Positions 25,829 to 34,980 are shown, numbered from the stretch's first letter. The stretch is 64,000 nt of DNA from Sphingomonas hengshuiensis (GCF_000935025.1 NZ_CP010836.1:4278001-4342000), one strand, 5' to 3'. Made by a program: numbers and translations. The notes: generated from the sequence alone by a model not told the origin.

Positions 25829-26944
25829 TCAGGCGATTCGGTCATCGGTGGAGGCGGTATCGGCGCTCGCGGAAGCGGCGCGCGGGGCGAGCGGGGGCGG
25901 AGTCTCCTGCCACTGCTGACGGGCGGCGTTGCCCTGCCCGGCGCCACCGCTATCGACGCTGGTCTGGCCGAGCCGCAGCCCGCGCGCTTCGGCGAGGTCG
26001 GCGAGCCTGGGCTGGGCGTCGGCCAGCGCCTGGCGCGCCGCGGGGGTGTCGGCGGCGAAGCGGACATGGACACGGTCGCCCTCGTTCCGGATCGACACAT
26101 CGACGGTGCCCAGCGCATCGGGGGCGAGGCGGATGCGGGTCTCGCGCACCGGGCCGGCATCGCGCAGCGCCTCGATGCGCTCGATCATCTGTCCGGTCCA
26201 TTCCTGGCGGCGCAGGTCGAGCGTGCCGTCCTGCGTCTGTGCGGCGGGAGCGATCGCAGGCGTTGCGGCGGTAGCGTCGAGCGCGGCGAGCGGCGCCGTG
26301 GCGAGCGGGTCGCGCTGGGCGCGGCGCGGCGCGGCGGGCTCGGCCAGCGCCTGAAACAGCGGCGCGGCGAGTGCGGCGACGGTGGTCAGGACCGGCGCGG
26401 ACGTGGCGGGGTCTGCCGCTGGTTGCGTGGGTGCGGGCGCCGGGTGCGGAGCGCCTGCGCGGGCGGGCGGCGTGGGCGCGGCTTCCGGCAGGTCGGGCAT
26501 GGGCTGGAGCTCGGGCACGGGGAGGGTCTCGGCACTGGCCCCGGCTTCGGGCGCGACCGTGGCGGCGGGCGCTGTCCCCTCAGCGGCTGCGGCCTCGCCC
26601 GCCAGTGCGGGCACGGGCGCCGCATCGCCACCGGGCGGGGCGATCCGCGCGCTCAGTCCGGGCGCGACCAACGTCGGCCGTGCGGCGTCTGGGGCAATCG
26701 GCATCGCGAACCACGCAAAGGCGATGTCGGTCGAGGGATCCGCCTCGTCCTCCGGGCTCGCGGCATCGTCCTGCGGCAAGTCCTTGCCGGGCGCGGCACT
26801 GCGTTGCCGGGTTGCCGCCACCGCGTCGGGAGTGGCGGCGGGCGGCTCTGGCAGCGCGAAGGCGCGCTCTCCCGCGCCCGAGCGCACAGGCGCGGGAGGC
26901 GTCGCTATGGAGGCTGCGGCGAGGGTGGAAACGGACTGGAGCAA
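25829..26944 (-). CDS. fliK: Flagellar hook-length control protein FliK
   Basis: A 371-aa exported ruler protein. The long N-terminal part is rich in Ala and Pro and poorly conserved. The C-terminal domain (about residues 255-345; MIERIEALRDAGPVRETRIRL, PDALGTVDVSI, GDRVHVRFAADTPAARQAL by parts) is the FliK_C fold that acts on FlhB to stop hook growth. It starts 36 bp after fliJ with its own sigma-54 promoter across the fliJ stop. Confidence 0.88.
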   Translation of the reverse strand: MLQSVSTLAAASIATPPAPVRSGAGERAFALPEPPAATPDAVAATRQRSAAPGKDLPQDDAASPEDEADPSTDIAFAWFAMPIAPDAARPTLVAPGLSARIAPPGGDAAPVPALAGEAAAAEGTAPAATVAPEAGASAETLPVPELQPMPDLPEAAPTPPARAGAPHPAPAPTQPAADPATSAPVLTTVAALAAPLFQALAEPAAPRRAQRDPLATAPLAALDATAATPAIAPAAQTQDGTLDLRRQEWTGQMIERIEALRDAGPVRETRIRLAPDALGTVDVSIRNEGDRVHVRFAADTPAARQALADAQPRLADLAEARGLRLGQTSVDSGGAGQGNAARQQWQETPPPLAPRAASASADTASTDDRIA

Positions 26945-26980
26945 GCGAGATTTCCCGGCGACAAAGGCTTTGCCGGGAAT

Positions 26981-27409
26981 TCAGCAAATATCGTGCCGAT
27001 TGCGCCCGGTGGGCGGCAGTGCCTCCAGCGCGCGCAGTTCCTTCAGCGCGGCTTCGGCGGATTCGCGGGTGATCAGCTTTTCGATCGCGCTCTGATCGCG
27101 CCGCGCCTCCAGCGTGGCGGCGCGCGCAGCGTCGAGACCCTGCTCGGCAACCGCGACGCGGCGTTCGGCGGCATGCGCGGACTGGTGGAGCCGGTCGCGA
27201 TAATAAGCGGCGGCGATCAGCGATCCGGCAGACTGGGCAGCCGCGCCCGCGACCGGGGCGACATTGGCCGCAAGCGCCGCGATCCGTTCGCGCAACTGCG
27301 CCTCCTGCGCGACGCGGGCATGGGCCTTTGCCTCGTCGGCGCGGACCTGGTCGAGCTGGAGCGTGCGGACGCGCAGCAGCCGGGCGAGCGTCTTCGGGCT
27401 CCTAGCCAT
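26981..27409 (-). CDS. fliJ: Flagellar export protein FliJ
   Basis: A 142-aa protein predicted almost entirely as coiled coil (VRTLQLDQVRADEAKAHARV, RLHQSAHAAERRVAVAEQG). FliJ links the FliI ATPase to FlhA. Sequence conservation of FliJ is low, so the call rests on its helical nature, size and position right after fliI (8-bp overlap). Confidence 0.85.
   Translation of the reverse strand: MARSPKTLARLLRVRTLQLDQVRADEAKAHARVAQEAQLRERIAALAANVAPVAGAAAQSAGSLIAAAYYRDRLHQSAHAAERRVAVAEQGLDAARAATLEARRDQSAIEKLITRESAEAALKELRALEALPPTGRNRHDIC
26983..26998 (-). promoter_or_regulatory. Sigma-54 promoter of fliK operon
   Basis: Minus strand: CGGCACG (26998-26992), 4-nt spacer ATAT, TTGCT (26987-26983). It fits TGGCACG-N4-TTGCW with one change in the first base. 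The predicted start site is about 30 nt before the fliK ATG. It overlaps the last codons of fliJ. Confidence 0.7.
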
Positions 27410-28730
27410 CGCCGAACACGCCGGTCAGCTCGGCGACCGCATCGGGCAGGCTGACGATCTCGTCCGATCCCTGGCGGATATATTCCATCACGGCCGGGTG
27501 GCACGCGATCGCAGCGTCGATCTCGGCATCGGCGCCGGCGCGATAGGCGCCCATCAGCACCAGGTCGCGATTCTCCTCATAGGTCGCGAGATGGCGGCGC
27601 AGCACCCGCGCGGCGTGGAGGTGCGCGGGGCCGGCAATGTCGGTCATGACCCGGCTGACCGACGGCCCCAGGTCGATCGCGGGATAGACGCCGCGCTCGG
27701 CCAGCGCGCGGCTGAGCACGATATGCCCGTCAAGGATCGAGCGCGCCGAATCGACCACCGGATCGTTGCCGTCGTCGCCGTCGGCCAGCACGGTATAGAT
27801 TGCAGTGATCGATCCGCCGCTGGCGACGTCGGTGCCTGCGCGCTCGATCAGCCCGGGCAGCATCGCGATCGCCGAGGGGGGATAGCCGCGCGCGCTGGCC
27901 GGTTCGCCCAGAGCCAGCCCGATCTCGCGCCCCGCATGCGCGACGCGCGTCAGGCTGTCCATGATCAGCAGGACCTTCTTGCCCTCCGCGCGAAACGCCT
28001 CGGCGATGGCAGTGGCGCGCAGCGCGCCGCGGATGCGCAGCACCGGCGAATGGTTGGCGGGGACCGCGACCACGACCGAGCGCGCCCGCGCGGCGCCCGC
28101 GACCTTGGTCTCCAGAAAGTCGGATACTTCGCGGCTGCGCTCGCCGATCAGGCCGATGACCACGACTTCGGCTTCGGCGGCGCGGACCATCATGCCCAGC
28201 AGCACCGACTTGCCGACGCCCGAGCCCGCCATGATCCCGACGCGCTGGCCCTGGCCGATGGTGAGCAGCCCGTTGATCGCGCGCACGCCGACGTCCATCG
28301 GCTGGAGCACGCGCCCGCGATCCAGCGGCGACTGGAGCTTGCCCGCCAGCGGCCAGCGGCCCGCACCCCGGATCGGGCCGAGCCCGTCGATCGGCTTGCC
28401 CGCGCCATCCACCACGCGCCCGAGCAGCGCCCCACCCACCTCTGCCTCGCCCGGCGCGCCGATCGGGCGGACGGGGGCGTTGGGGAGCAGCGCGGCGGGT
28501 CCACCAAGGTTCATCATCAGCGTCTTGCCGCCGCGAAAGCCGATCACTTCGGCCTCGACGCGGGCATCGCCGGTGCCGATCGCACAGACCGTGCCCACGG
28601 GCAGCGACACGCCGATCGCCTCCATCAACAGCCCGTCATAGGAGGACAGCCGCCCCGATACCGAGGGGCGCGGCGTGAAATCGCCCGCGGCCAGGCTGTC
28701 GAGATAATCTTCGGGAAAACGGTTCAGCAT
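27402..28730 (-). CDS. fliI: Flagellar export ATPase FliI
   Basis: A 442-aa cytosolic ATPase related to F1-beta that docks and unfolds export substrates. The Walker A is GSGVGKS at residues 169-175; the segments VVIGLIGERSREVSDFL and LLIMDSLTRVAHAGREIGLALGE (core DSLTR) are the Walker B and export-ATPase signature, given here in parts. I chose the ATG at 28730 (MLNRFPEDYLDSL), which overlaps the fliH 3' end by 7 bp; the longer frame is not conserved. Confidence 0.97.
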   Translation of the reverse strand: MLNRFPEDYLDSLAAGDFTPRPSVSGRLSSYDGLLMEAIGVSLPVGTVCAIGTGDARVEAEVIGFRGGKTLMMNLGGPAALLPNAPVRPIGAPGEAEVGGALLGRVVDGAGKPIDGLGPIRGAGRWPLAGKLQSPLDRGRVLQPMDVGVRAINGLLTIGQGQRVGIMAGSGVGKSVLLGMMVRAAEAEVVVIGLIGERSREVSDFLETKVAGAARARSVVVAVPANHSPVLRIRGALRATAIAEAFRAEGKKVLLIMDSLTRVAHAGREIGLALGEPASARGYPPSAIAMLPGLIERAGTDVASGGSITAIYTVLADGDDGNDPVVDSARSILDGHIVLSRALAERGVYPAIDLGPSVSRVMTDIAGPAHLHAARVLRRHLATYEENRDLVLMGAYRAGADAEIDAAIACHPAVMEYIRQGSDEIVSLPDAVAELTGVFGDG

Positions 28731-29461
28731 AGGGGCGGAATCGGCACGCGGTCGATCGCCTGGGCGAGTTGCTCGAGCCATAGATCGGGGCCGTCCTCGA
28801 CGATCGTCGAAGCGCTTTCGACGACAAAGCCGCCCCGCGCGATATGCGGGTCGCCGACTGGGAATATGTTGATCGGCAGCCGGTCCCTGAGCGTCTCGAC
28901 ATCATCGGGATGCAGCCGCAGCAGCGCCGATTCGGCCTTGTCCGCCAGCAGCTCCACTGCCGCCCCGACGCGCGCGGCGAGCACATCGGGCGCCACGCCC
29001 GTCTCGCCGACCATGCGCGACACGAGGTGGAGCACGGTCTGGCGCAAATGCCCCGCCATCCGCTCGCGATCGAAATGCGCACCGGTCGCCAGCGCCTTCG
29101 ACACCTGGTCGAGCAGCGCGGCCTCGCGCGCCTTGGCCTCGGCGACTTCGGCAAGCGCCGCCGCGCGCCCCTCGGCAAAACCCGCAGAACGCGCATCGGC
29201 GATCACGTCCGCGAACGCGCCATGCGGATGCACCTCGGGCGCGAACGGGTCCCACCCTTCGGTCGGCTTGTTCGCGGGATCGGCGGGCGAGAAGTGGCGC
29301 GGCGCGACCGGCGCCATCGGCGGGGCGGGCGGCTCGAAAATCTGGCGGCCGATCGCTGCAATGTCCGATGCGGCGAAATCGGCGCCCTTGCCAAACGCGC
29401 GCTGGAGGATGTGCTCTGCCGCCTGGATGCGGCCGGTGAAACCGGGGGCGAAATCAGACAT
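28724..29461 (-). CDS. fliH: Flagellar assembly protein FliH
   Basis: A 245-aa cytosolic regulator of FliI. The middle (about residues 85-130) is a charged Ala-rich helix with EGRAAALAEVAEAKAREAAL, followed by the C-terminal domain (RVGAAVELLADKAESALLRL, VGDPHIARGGFVVES) that binds FliI. It overlaps fliG by 8 bp and fliI by 7 bp. Confidence 0.9.
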   Translation of the reverse strand: MSDFAPGFTGRIQAAEHILQRAFGKGADFAASDIAAIGRQIFEPPAPPMAPVAPRHFSPADPANKPTEGWDPFAPEVHPHGAFADVIADARSAGFAEGRAAALAEVAEAKAREAALLDQVSKALATGAHFDRERMAGHLRQTVLHLVSRMVGETGVAPDVLAARVGAAVELLADKAESALLRLHPDDVETLRDRLPINIFPVGDPHIARGGFVVESASTIVEDGPDLWLEQLAQAIDRVPIPPLC

Positions 29462-30464
29462 AATCGTCGTCGCCGCCCTTGCCCGGCATTTGCAGCGTCC
29501 CGTCCTTCACCAGCCCGCGCGCAATCGCGATCATGACCTTTTGCGCCTCCAGCACATCGGCGAGCTTCATCGGCCCGCGCGCCTCGATCTCGTCGCGGAT
29601 GCCGTCCGCAGCACGGCTCGACATACATCCCAGGAAGCGATTGCGCACCGCCTCCTCGACGCCCTTGAGCGACTTGACCAGCGTATCGCTGTCGATGTTG
29701 CGGATCAGCGTCGACAGATTCTTGTCGTCCAGTTCCAGCAGATTGTCGAACACGAACATCGCCTCCTCGATCGCGCGCGCAACGTCGCGGTCGATCTTGG
29801 CGAGCTTGGGCATCACGCGCTGTTCGGTGATCTTGCGCGCGCCCGACAGGATCTTGGCCGCCTCGCGCGTGCCGCCCAGCTGGCGCCCGCGCGGCTTGCG
29901 GCTGGCACCGGCGCGGGCGGAGAGCATCGCCTTCAACGTCTCGATCGCCTCGGGCGGGACCGGGCCGAGCTTGGCGACCCGGCGCAAAATCTGCGGCTGG
30001 AGCGCCTCGGGCAGATGGTCGAACACCTGCGCGGCGATATCGGGGTCGAGATTGACGAGCAGCACCGCCGCGATCTGCGGATGCTCGGCCTCGACCATCG
30101 CCGCGATCTCCTGCGGTTCGAACCAGGCGAGCAGTTCGAGCCCGCTCGACGCCTGGGGCGGCATGATCCGCGCCAGCACGCTCTCGGCGCGATCGGCGCC
30201 CAGCGCGCGCGTCATCATCCCCTCGATCCGGGGCGCGGGGTCGAAATCGACGCTGGTCCGCTCGCGTGCCTTGCCGACGAAATCGTCGAGCACGGTCTCG
30301 ACTTCGCTCTCAGTGACGTCGGCGACTTCGAACATTGCCTTGCCCAGCAGCCGCACTTCGTCGGGATCGAGTTTTTGCAGGATCGCGGCGGCCTCTTCCT
30401 CGCCGACGAGCATCATCAGCACGGCGGCGCGTTCGGTGCCGGTGAAATGGCGGGCCATCGTCAT
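29454..30464 (-). CDS. fliG: Flagellar motor switch protein FliG
   Basis: A 336-aa C-ring protein that binds FliF and contacts the stator. The N-domain has FTGTERAAVLMMLVGEEEAA, the middle domain EHPQIAAVLLVNLDPDIAAQV, and the C-terminal torque helix LDDKNLSTLIRNIDSDTLVKSLKG carries charged residues (given by parts). The start overlaps the fliF stop by 4 bp; a second in-frame ATG two codons later is possible. Confidence 0.97.
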   Translation of the reverse strand: MTMARHFTGTERAAVLMMLVGEEEAAAILQKLDPDEVRLLGKAMFEVADVTESEVETVLDDFVGKARERTSVDFDPAPRIEGMMTRALGADRAESVLARIMPPQASSGLELLAWFEPQEIAAMVEAEHPQIAAVLLVNLDPDIAAQVFDHLPEALQPQILRRVAKLGPVPPEAIETLKAMLSARAGASRKPRGRQLGGTREAAKILSGARKITEQRVMPKLAKIDRDVARAIEEAMFVFDNLLELDDKNLSTLIRNIDSDTLVKSLKGVEEAVRNRFLGCMSSRAADGIRDEIEARGPMKLADVLEAQKVMIAIARGLVKDGTLQMPGKGGDDDYV

Positions 30465-32164
30465 GGGGCGTCGGCCTTGATCATGTCGCGCACCGCCAAT
30501 GCGGCGCGCGCGGGATTGTCGCGGGTGAAGCCGCGGACCAGCCCGACGCGCTCGTCATAGCTGTTGCCGCGCGCCTCGAGCATGTCGATGCTGACATTGG
30601 CGGGCGGGGCGAACGGGGCCCCTTCCTCCTGCGACACGGCCGGCCCTGCCGGCCCGCCGATCGCCAGCGCGAGGCGATCGGACGCCGGTTCCTCGCGCTT
30701 CTTCATCAGCCCCTTGGCGAGCGGGCGCACACCCAGCAGCAACACGAGCAGCGCGATCACCAGCGCGGTGCCGTTGCGCGCCGCCAGCGCCACCCAGGAT
30801 GCGTCGTACCAGGGCCGCTGGTCGAGCAGCTCGGCGGCGGGACTGGGCGAGAATTTGCGGCTGACCACCGTCACCTGATCGGCGCGATTGCCGTCATAGC
30901 CGACCGCGGCACGGACCAGTTGCGTGATCTGCGCAATCTCGACTGCGCCGCGCGGCTTGCCCGGCTCCTCGCGCAGCAACACCGCGACCGACAGCCGCTT
31001 GACGCCGCCCGGCATCGCGCGCGTCACCGACACCTGCTTGCCGGTCTCATAGGTGCGGGTGAAGCTGTCGGTCTGCTTCTGTTGCGGGCCGGCGGGCGCA
31101 GCGGGCACCGCCGCAGCGCCGGGCGCGGGCGTGGCGCCGGGCTGGGGCTGCTGATTGGGCGCGACCATCGTGCTGGCGGGCGGCGGGGTGTTCGACAGCG
31201 CACCGGGAATGCCCCCGGGCGCGGCACCGTCCTTCGACGATCCGGTCCAGGCCCCCTGCTCGGCGCGGACCACCGCGCCTTCCTTGTCATAGCTTTCGCG
31301 CGTCGCCTGGTTCTCGTCGAGGTCGACATCGGCCTGGACCTCGGCAGTGAAATTGCCCTGGCCGACCAGCGGCGTGAGCAGCTGGTTGAGCTGGGTGCGG
31401 TATTTGTCCTCGACGCGGCGCTGGAAATCGATGCGGGTGTCGCCCGCCGACGTGCCGCCCGCCCCCGATTTGGAGAGCAGCGCACCCATCTGGTCAACGA
31501 TCGTCACCGATTCGGGCTGCATCCCCGGCACCGACGAGGCGACGAGGTTGACGATCGAGCGCACCTGCGCATCGCCCAGCACGCGTCCGGGCTGAAGCTT
31601 CAGGATCACGCTGGCCGAGGGCGCGGCGCGATCGCGGACAAAGGCGGAGGCTTCGGGCGTGGCGAGGTGGACGCGCGCCTCGGCGACCGAATCGATTTCC
31701 TCGATCGATCGCGCCAGCTCGGTCTCGCGCGCCTGGCGCAGCCTTTCGCCTTCCACGGCGCGGCTGACGCCCATCGGGAGCTGGTCGAGAATCTGGTAGC
31801 CGCCGGGATGCGCCTTGGGCAGGTCCTGCGCCGCGAGCAGCATCCGCGCCTTGTGGTAATCATCCTCGGCGACGGTGATCGATCCCGAAGCGTCGATCGC
31901 GCTGGCGATGCTCGCGCCTTCCAGCGCGCTGCTGATCGCGGCCTTGTCGGCGTCGCTGACATTGGCGAACAGGATGCGTTGCGGCGAGGTCGCGACCATC
32001 GACCAGGCGAGCAGCCCGGCGGCGATCACGCCGATCAGCAGCAGCAGCGGCATCGCGCGGCGCACGGCGGGCTGGGCGAGCAGCCCGCGCACCTGCTGGA
32101 GCGGGGCGGCGAGGCGATCCGCCGCGGGCAGCGACGGCGGGGCGGGGGTAAGGCTGGTGCTCAT
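30461..32164 (-). CDS. fliF: Flagellar MS-ring protein FliF
   Basis: A 567-aa inner-membrane ring protein on which the basal body is built. Two membrane helices flank a large periplasmic region (about residues 40-60 and 450-475). Ring-building motifs include ILFANVSDADKAAISSALEG, GYQILDQLPMGVSRAVEGER and QNxxRLxE-like segments. The C-terminal tail (ERVGLVRGFTRDNPARAALA) binds FliG. It is 4 bp downstream of fliE. Confidence 0.97.
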   Translation of the reverse strand: MSTSLTPAPPSLPAADRLAAPLQQVRGLLAQPAVRRAMPLLLLIGVIAAGLLAWSMVATSPQRILFANVSDADKAAISSALEGASIASAIDASGSITVAEDDYHKARMLLAAQDLPKAHPGGYQILDQLPMGVSRAVEGERLRQARETELARSIEEIDSVAEARVHLATPEASAFVRDRAAPSASVILKLQPGRVLGDAQVRSIVNLVASSVPGMQPESVTIVDQMGALLSKSGAGGTSAGDTRIDFQRRVEDKYRTQLNQLLTPLVGQGNFTAEVQADVDLDENQATRESYDKEGAVVRAEQGAWTGSSKDGAAPGGIPGALSNTPPPASTMVAPNQQPQPGATPAPGAAAVPAAPAGPQQKQTDSFTRTYETGKQVSVTRAMPGGVKRLSVAVLLREEPGKPRGAVEIAQITQLVRAAVGYDGNRADQVTVVSRKFSPSPAAELLDQRPWYDASWVALAARNGTALVIALLVLLLGVRPLAKGLMKKREEPASDRLALAIGGPAGPAVSQEEGAPFAPPANVSIDMLEARGNSYDERVGLVRGFTRDNPARAALAVRDMIKADAP

Positions 32165-32168
32165 CCGA

Positions 32169-32519
32169 TCAGACCGGCATGCTCATAATGTCCTTGTATG
32201 CGGACAGGAGTTTGTTGCGGACCTGCAGCGTCGCCTCGAACCCGACCGAGGCCTGTTGGCGCGCCAGCATCACCTTGGCGATGTCGATCGTCTCGCCGCG
32301 TTCGTAGGATTCGGACAGCGCGCCCGCCTGGTTCTGCGCCTGGTTGACCTGGGCAAAGGCATCCTTGAACGCCGCGGTGAAATCGGCGGGCTTGGTATCC
32401 CCTGCCGGGGCTGCCGCAGGTGCCTGGTTGGCGCGGGCGAGCGCGGAGTTGCGTTCCAGTATCTGGGCACGCAGCGCCATCACCCGATCGACGCTCATCG
32501 GCCCGGTCACGCTGCTCAT
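32169..32519 (-). CDS. fliE: Flagellar hook-basal body protein FliE
   Basis: A 116-aa rod adaptor that joins the MS ring to the rod. The C-terminal half has DFTAAFKDAFAQVNQAQNQA and DIAKVMLARQQASVGFEATL, ending VRNKLLSAYKDIMSMPV, the conserved FliE end. It overlaps flbD by 4 bp, so the activator and the first structural gene are translationally coupled. Confidence 0.95.
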   Translation of the reverse strand: MSSVTGPMSVDRVMALRAQILERNSALARANQAPAAAPAGDTKPADFTAAFKDAFAQVNQAQNQAGALSESYERGETIDIAKVMLARQQASVGFEATLQVRNKLLSAYKDIMSMPV

Positions 32520-33766
32520 GCCGACACCTTGCGCAGCGGGTCGATCGCCTCACCCTGTTCGCGTGCCTTGGCCAGGCGATAGCGCAGCGTGCGTTCGGAA
32601 ATGCCCAGCCGCCGCGCCGCCTCGATCCGGCTGCCGTTGCAGTCGGCCAGCGTCTCGCGGATCGCCTGGAATTCGTGCATCTGGACGATGTTGCTCAGCG
32701 TGTCGGGCCGCTCGACGCGCGTCTCCGCCGGACGGTCGAAGATCAGATGGTGCGGCTCGATCGTCTCGCCTGCGCACAGCAGCAGCGCGCGCTGGATGAC
32801 ATTTTCCAGCTCGCGGACATTGCCCGGCCAGTCATGGTCGCACAGCGCCTCCACGGCGTCGCCCGAAATCCAGGGGAGCTGATCACGCTCGCCCGCGTGG
32901 CGCAGTACCATCGCCGCAGCCAGCGCGGGGATATCGCCCGCGCGATCCGCCAGCGGCTTGGTGGCGAGCGGGAAGACCGACAGCCGGTAATAGAGATCGG
33001 CGCGGAACCGCCCCGCGGCGACTTCGCCCTGAAGATCGCGATTGGCGCAGGCGATCACCCGCACGTCGATCTTCTCCGGCGTCGTCGCGCCGATCGGCAC
33101 GACTTCGCGCTCCTGGAGCGCGCGGAGCAGCTTCGCCTGGAGCTGGATCGGCATTTCGGCGATTTCATCGAGGAGCAGCGTGCCGCCCTGTGCAGCGCGG
33201 AAAAAGCCCTGCCCGCCCGAGGATGCGCCGGTGAACGCGCCCTTCTGATGCCCGAACAGCATCGCCTCGAGCATCGCCTCGGGCAGCGCGGCGCAATTGA
33301 TCGCCACGAACGGGCCGTCGCGGCGGGTCGATCCGTTGTGGATCGCTCGCGCGAGCACTTCCTTGCCGGTGCCGGTCGGGCCGTTGATCAGCACGGTGAT
33401 GTCGGCGGCCGCGACACGCTCGGCGAGCGCGAGCAGCGCCAGGCTCTCGGGATCGGCGGCGACCGGCTCGAACGGCCCGCGCGCCATCGCGCTGGCAAAG
33501 CCGCTGCCGATCGCGGCGTCCGCGGCGGAATAGGAGAGGTGCGCCGGTGCGCCGTCGCGGAAGGGCATCGCGACCCGGTCGCCATCGCCCAGGATCAGCG
33601 TGCGTGCGGCGACGGGCGGAATCTCGCCCACCGCCACGAGGAACAGGTCGTTCGCCCCCGGCTTGCCCCCCTCGCACGATCCGATCGCGAAGCCCTGCGC
33701 GCGCAGTGCCGAGACCAGCGCGTATTTCTGCCGAAGCACCGCCGCGGATGGAATGATGGATCGCAT
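32516..33766 (-). CDS. flbD: Sigma-54-dependent flagellar activator, FlbD/FleR-like
   Basis: A 416-aa transcription activator. The central AAA+ domain (about residues 100-330) has Walker A GPTGTGKE at 129-136, GAFTGA at 176-181 (the sigma-54 contact) and GTLLLDEIAEM (Walker B). The C-terminal Fis-type helix-turn-helix is IEAARRLGISERTLRYRL. The first ~95 residues are not a receiver domain and I do not recognise them. FlbD in Caulobacter drives class II flagellar genes. The start at 33766 has AGGGGGG upstream. It heads the fliE-fliJ block. Confidence 0.93.
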   Translation of the reverse strand: MRSIIPSAAVLRQKYALVSALRAQGFAIGSCEGGKPGANDLFLVAVGEIPPVAARTLILGDGDRVAMPFRDGAPAHLSYSAADAAIGSGFASAMARGPFEPVAADPESLALLALAERVAAADITVLINGPTGTGKEVLARAIHNGSTRRDGPFVAINCAALPEAMLEAMLFGHQKGAFTGASSGGQGFFRAAQGGTLLLDEIAEMPIQLQAKLLRALQEREVVPIGATTPEKIDVRVIACANRDLQGEVAAGRFRADLYYRLSVFPLATKPLADRAGDIPALAAAMVLRHAGERDQLPWISGDAVEALCDHDWPGNVRELENVIQRALLLCAGETIEPHHLIFDRPAETRVERPDTLSNIVQMHEFQAIRETLADCNGSRIEAARRLGISERTLRYRLAKAREQGEAIDPLRKVSA

Positions 33767-33807
33767 GTGGTCGCCCCCCTGTGACTCCTGTTTGCGTGAA
33801 ATATAGT

Positions 33808-33822
33808 TAACGCCCCGTAAAT
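33808..33822. promoter_or_regulatory. Possible CtrA-type box upstream of flbD
   Basis: TTAA, 7-nt spacer, TAAA lies about 45 bp before the flbD start, one base off the CtrA consensus TTAA-N7-TTAA. CtrA controls the top of the flagellar cascade in many Alphaproteobacteria. A single near-match can arise by chance. Confidence 0.3.
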
Positions 33823-33891
33823 CTACGTAACCCCCGCGCTCCCTGGGTCCCGGCGCGCCCCTGCGCGTGCGCGTAAGGCGGATTTTTTCGC

Positions 33892-33918
33892 TTAAGTCGG
33901 GTCGGGCGCTGCCGTTCC
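33892..33918 (+). promoter_or_regulatory. Sigma-28 (FliA) promoter of fliC
   Basis: TTAAGTCG (33892-33899), 11-nt spacer, GCCGTTCC (33911-33918). It has the FliA layout with the GCCG core intact and leads to flagellin with a leader of about 60 nt. Confidence 0.72.
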
Positions 33919-33986
33919 TAGCTTTGGCGGCTCCGGGCTCCCGTTCAGGGGGGACGCGGGAAGCCGGCAAGCATGGAGACTCTGAC

Positions 33987-34805
33987 ATGACTGTTATCGG
34001 AACCAATTCGGCGTCGCTGCGCGCCGCAAACGCATCGAACGCCGCCAGCAAGATGCTCGCGACGTCGATGGAGCGCCTGTCGACCGGCAAGCGCATCAAC
34101 GGCGCCAAGGACGACGCCGCCGGCCTCGCGATCGCTTCGTCGATGACCTCGTCGATTCGCGGCATGAACCAGGGCATTCGCAACGCGAACGACGGCATCT
34201 CGATGGCGCAGACCGCCGAAGGCGCGCTGGGCGAAGTCACCAACATGCTGCAGCGTATCCGCGAGCTGTCGGTCCAGTCGGCTTCGGGCACCTATTCCGA
34301 CGACGACCGCGCCAACCTGCAGACCGAAGTGACTGCGCTGACCGGCCAGATCACGAGCATCCTCGACAATACCAGCTTCAACGGCGTCAAGCTGTTCACC
34401 GGCGACGCCGGCGATGCGGGCAAGGTGACGATCCAGACCGGATCGAGCGCCAGCGACACCGTCGAGCTCGACTTCTCCGAGCTCGACCTGACCGACGCGA
34501 CCGCCATCGACATCTCTGCAGCCGCAGACGCTTCGGACGCACTGGAGACGATCGACACCGCGCTGACCACGGTCAACACCGCGCGCGCCAGCCTGGGCGC
34601 CGGCCAGAGCCAGCTCGAATCGGTCGTCAACAACCTGACCTCGAACGTCGAGAATGTCAGCGACGCGCGCAGCCGCATCGAGGACGCCGATTATTCGTCC
34701 GAGACCGCCGCACTCGCCAAGGCGCAGATCCTGTCGCAGGCATCGACCGCGATGCTATCGCAGGCGAACCAGAGCCAGCAGGGCGTGCTGAAGCTTCTCG
34801 GCTGA
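33987..34805 (+). CDS. fliC: Flagellin
   Basis: A 272-aa filament subunit, short because the variable outer domain is nearly absent. The conserved D0/D1 ends are present: MTVIGTNSASLRAANASNAA and LSTGKRINGAKDDAAGLAIA at the N-terminus, and SRIEDADYSSETAALAKAQI and QANQSQQGVLKLLG at the C-terminus. The start is fixed by GGAG 8 nt upstream. It is transcribed alone from a sigma-28 promoter and ends at a strong terminator. FliS and FliD are encoded about 14 kb away. Confidence 0.98.
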   Translation: MTVIGTNSASLRAANASNAASKMLATSMERLSTGKRINGAKDDAAGLAIASSMTSSIRGMNQGIRNANDGISMAQTAEGALGEVTNMLQRIRELSVQSASGTYSDDDRANLQTEVTALTGQITSILDNTSFNGVKLFTGDAGDAGKVTIQTGSSASDTVELDFSELDLTDATAIDISAAADASDALETIDTALTTVNTARASLGAGQSQLESVVNNLTSNVENVSDARSRIEDADYSSETAALAKAQILSQASTAMLSQANQSQQGVLKLLG

Positions 34806-34887
34806 TCGCGGCCCGGTCGGGGTGTCACCCCCCTGACAGGCGCCGCGGCCGGCAACTCCCCGGCTTCGCCCGGGGGGCGCGTATGGG

Positions 34888-34922
34888 AAGCCCCGGTGGT
34901 CCGCGACCACCGGGGCTTTTCG
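34888..34922 (+). terminator. Rho-independent terminator of fliC
   Basis: AGCCCCGGTGGT, 4-6 nt loop, ACCACCGGGGCTTTTCG: a 12-bp perfect stem with a short T-run, about 85 bp after the fliC stop. Confidence 0.92.
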
Positions 34923-34980
34923 TTCGCCTGCGCTTGCCGCATGAAGCAGGGCGACGCCCCTTATTGCCGGAGACCTGACC

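Noticed and set aside
27264..30560. A 1098-codon open frame on the plus strand opposite fliI-fliH-fliG
   Set aside because: The opposite strand encodes well-conserved overlapping flagellar genes. Long antisense frames are common in GC-rich DNA, and this one has no recognisable motif and an Arg/His/Asp-rich composition.
33919..33945. A sigma-54 site before fliC (TTGGCGGCTCCGGGCT)
   Set aside because: The GG-GC spacing and -12 bases do not fit; the sigma-28 site just upstream fits far better.
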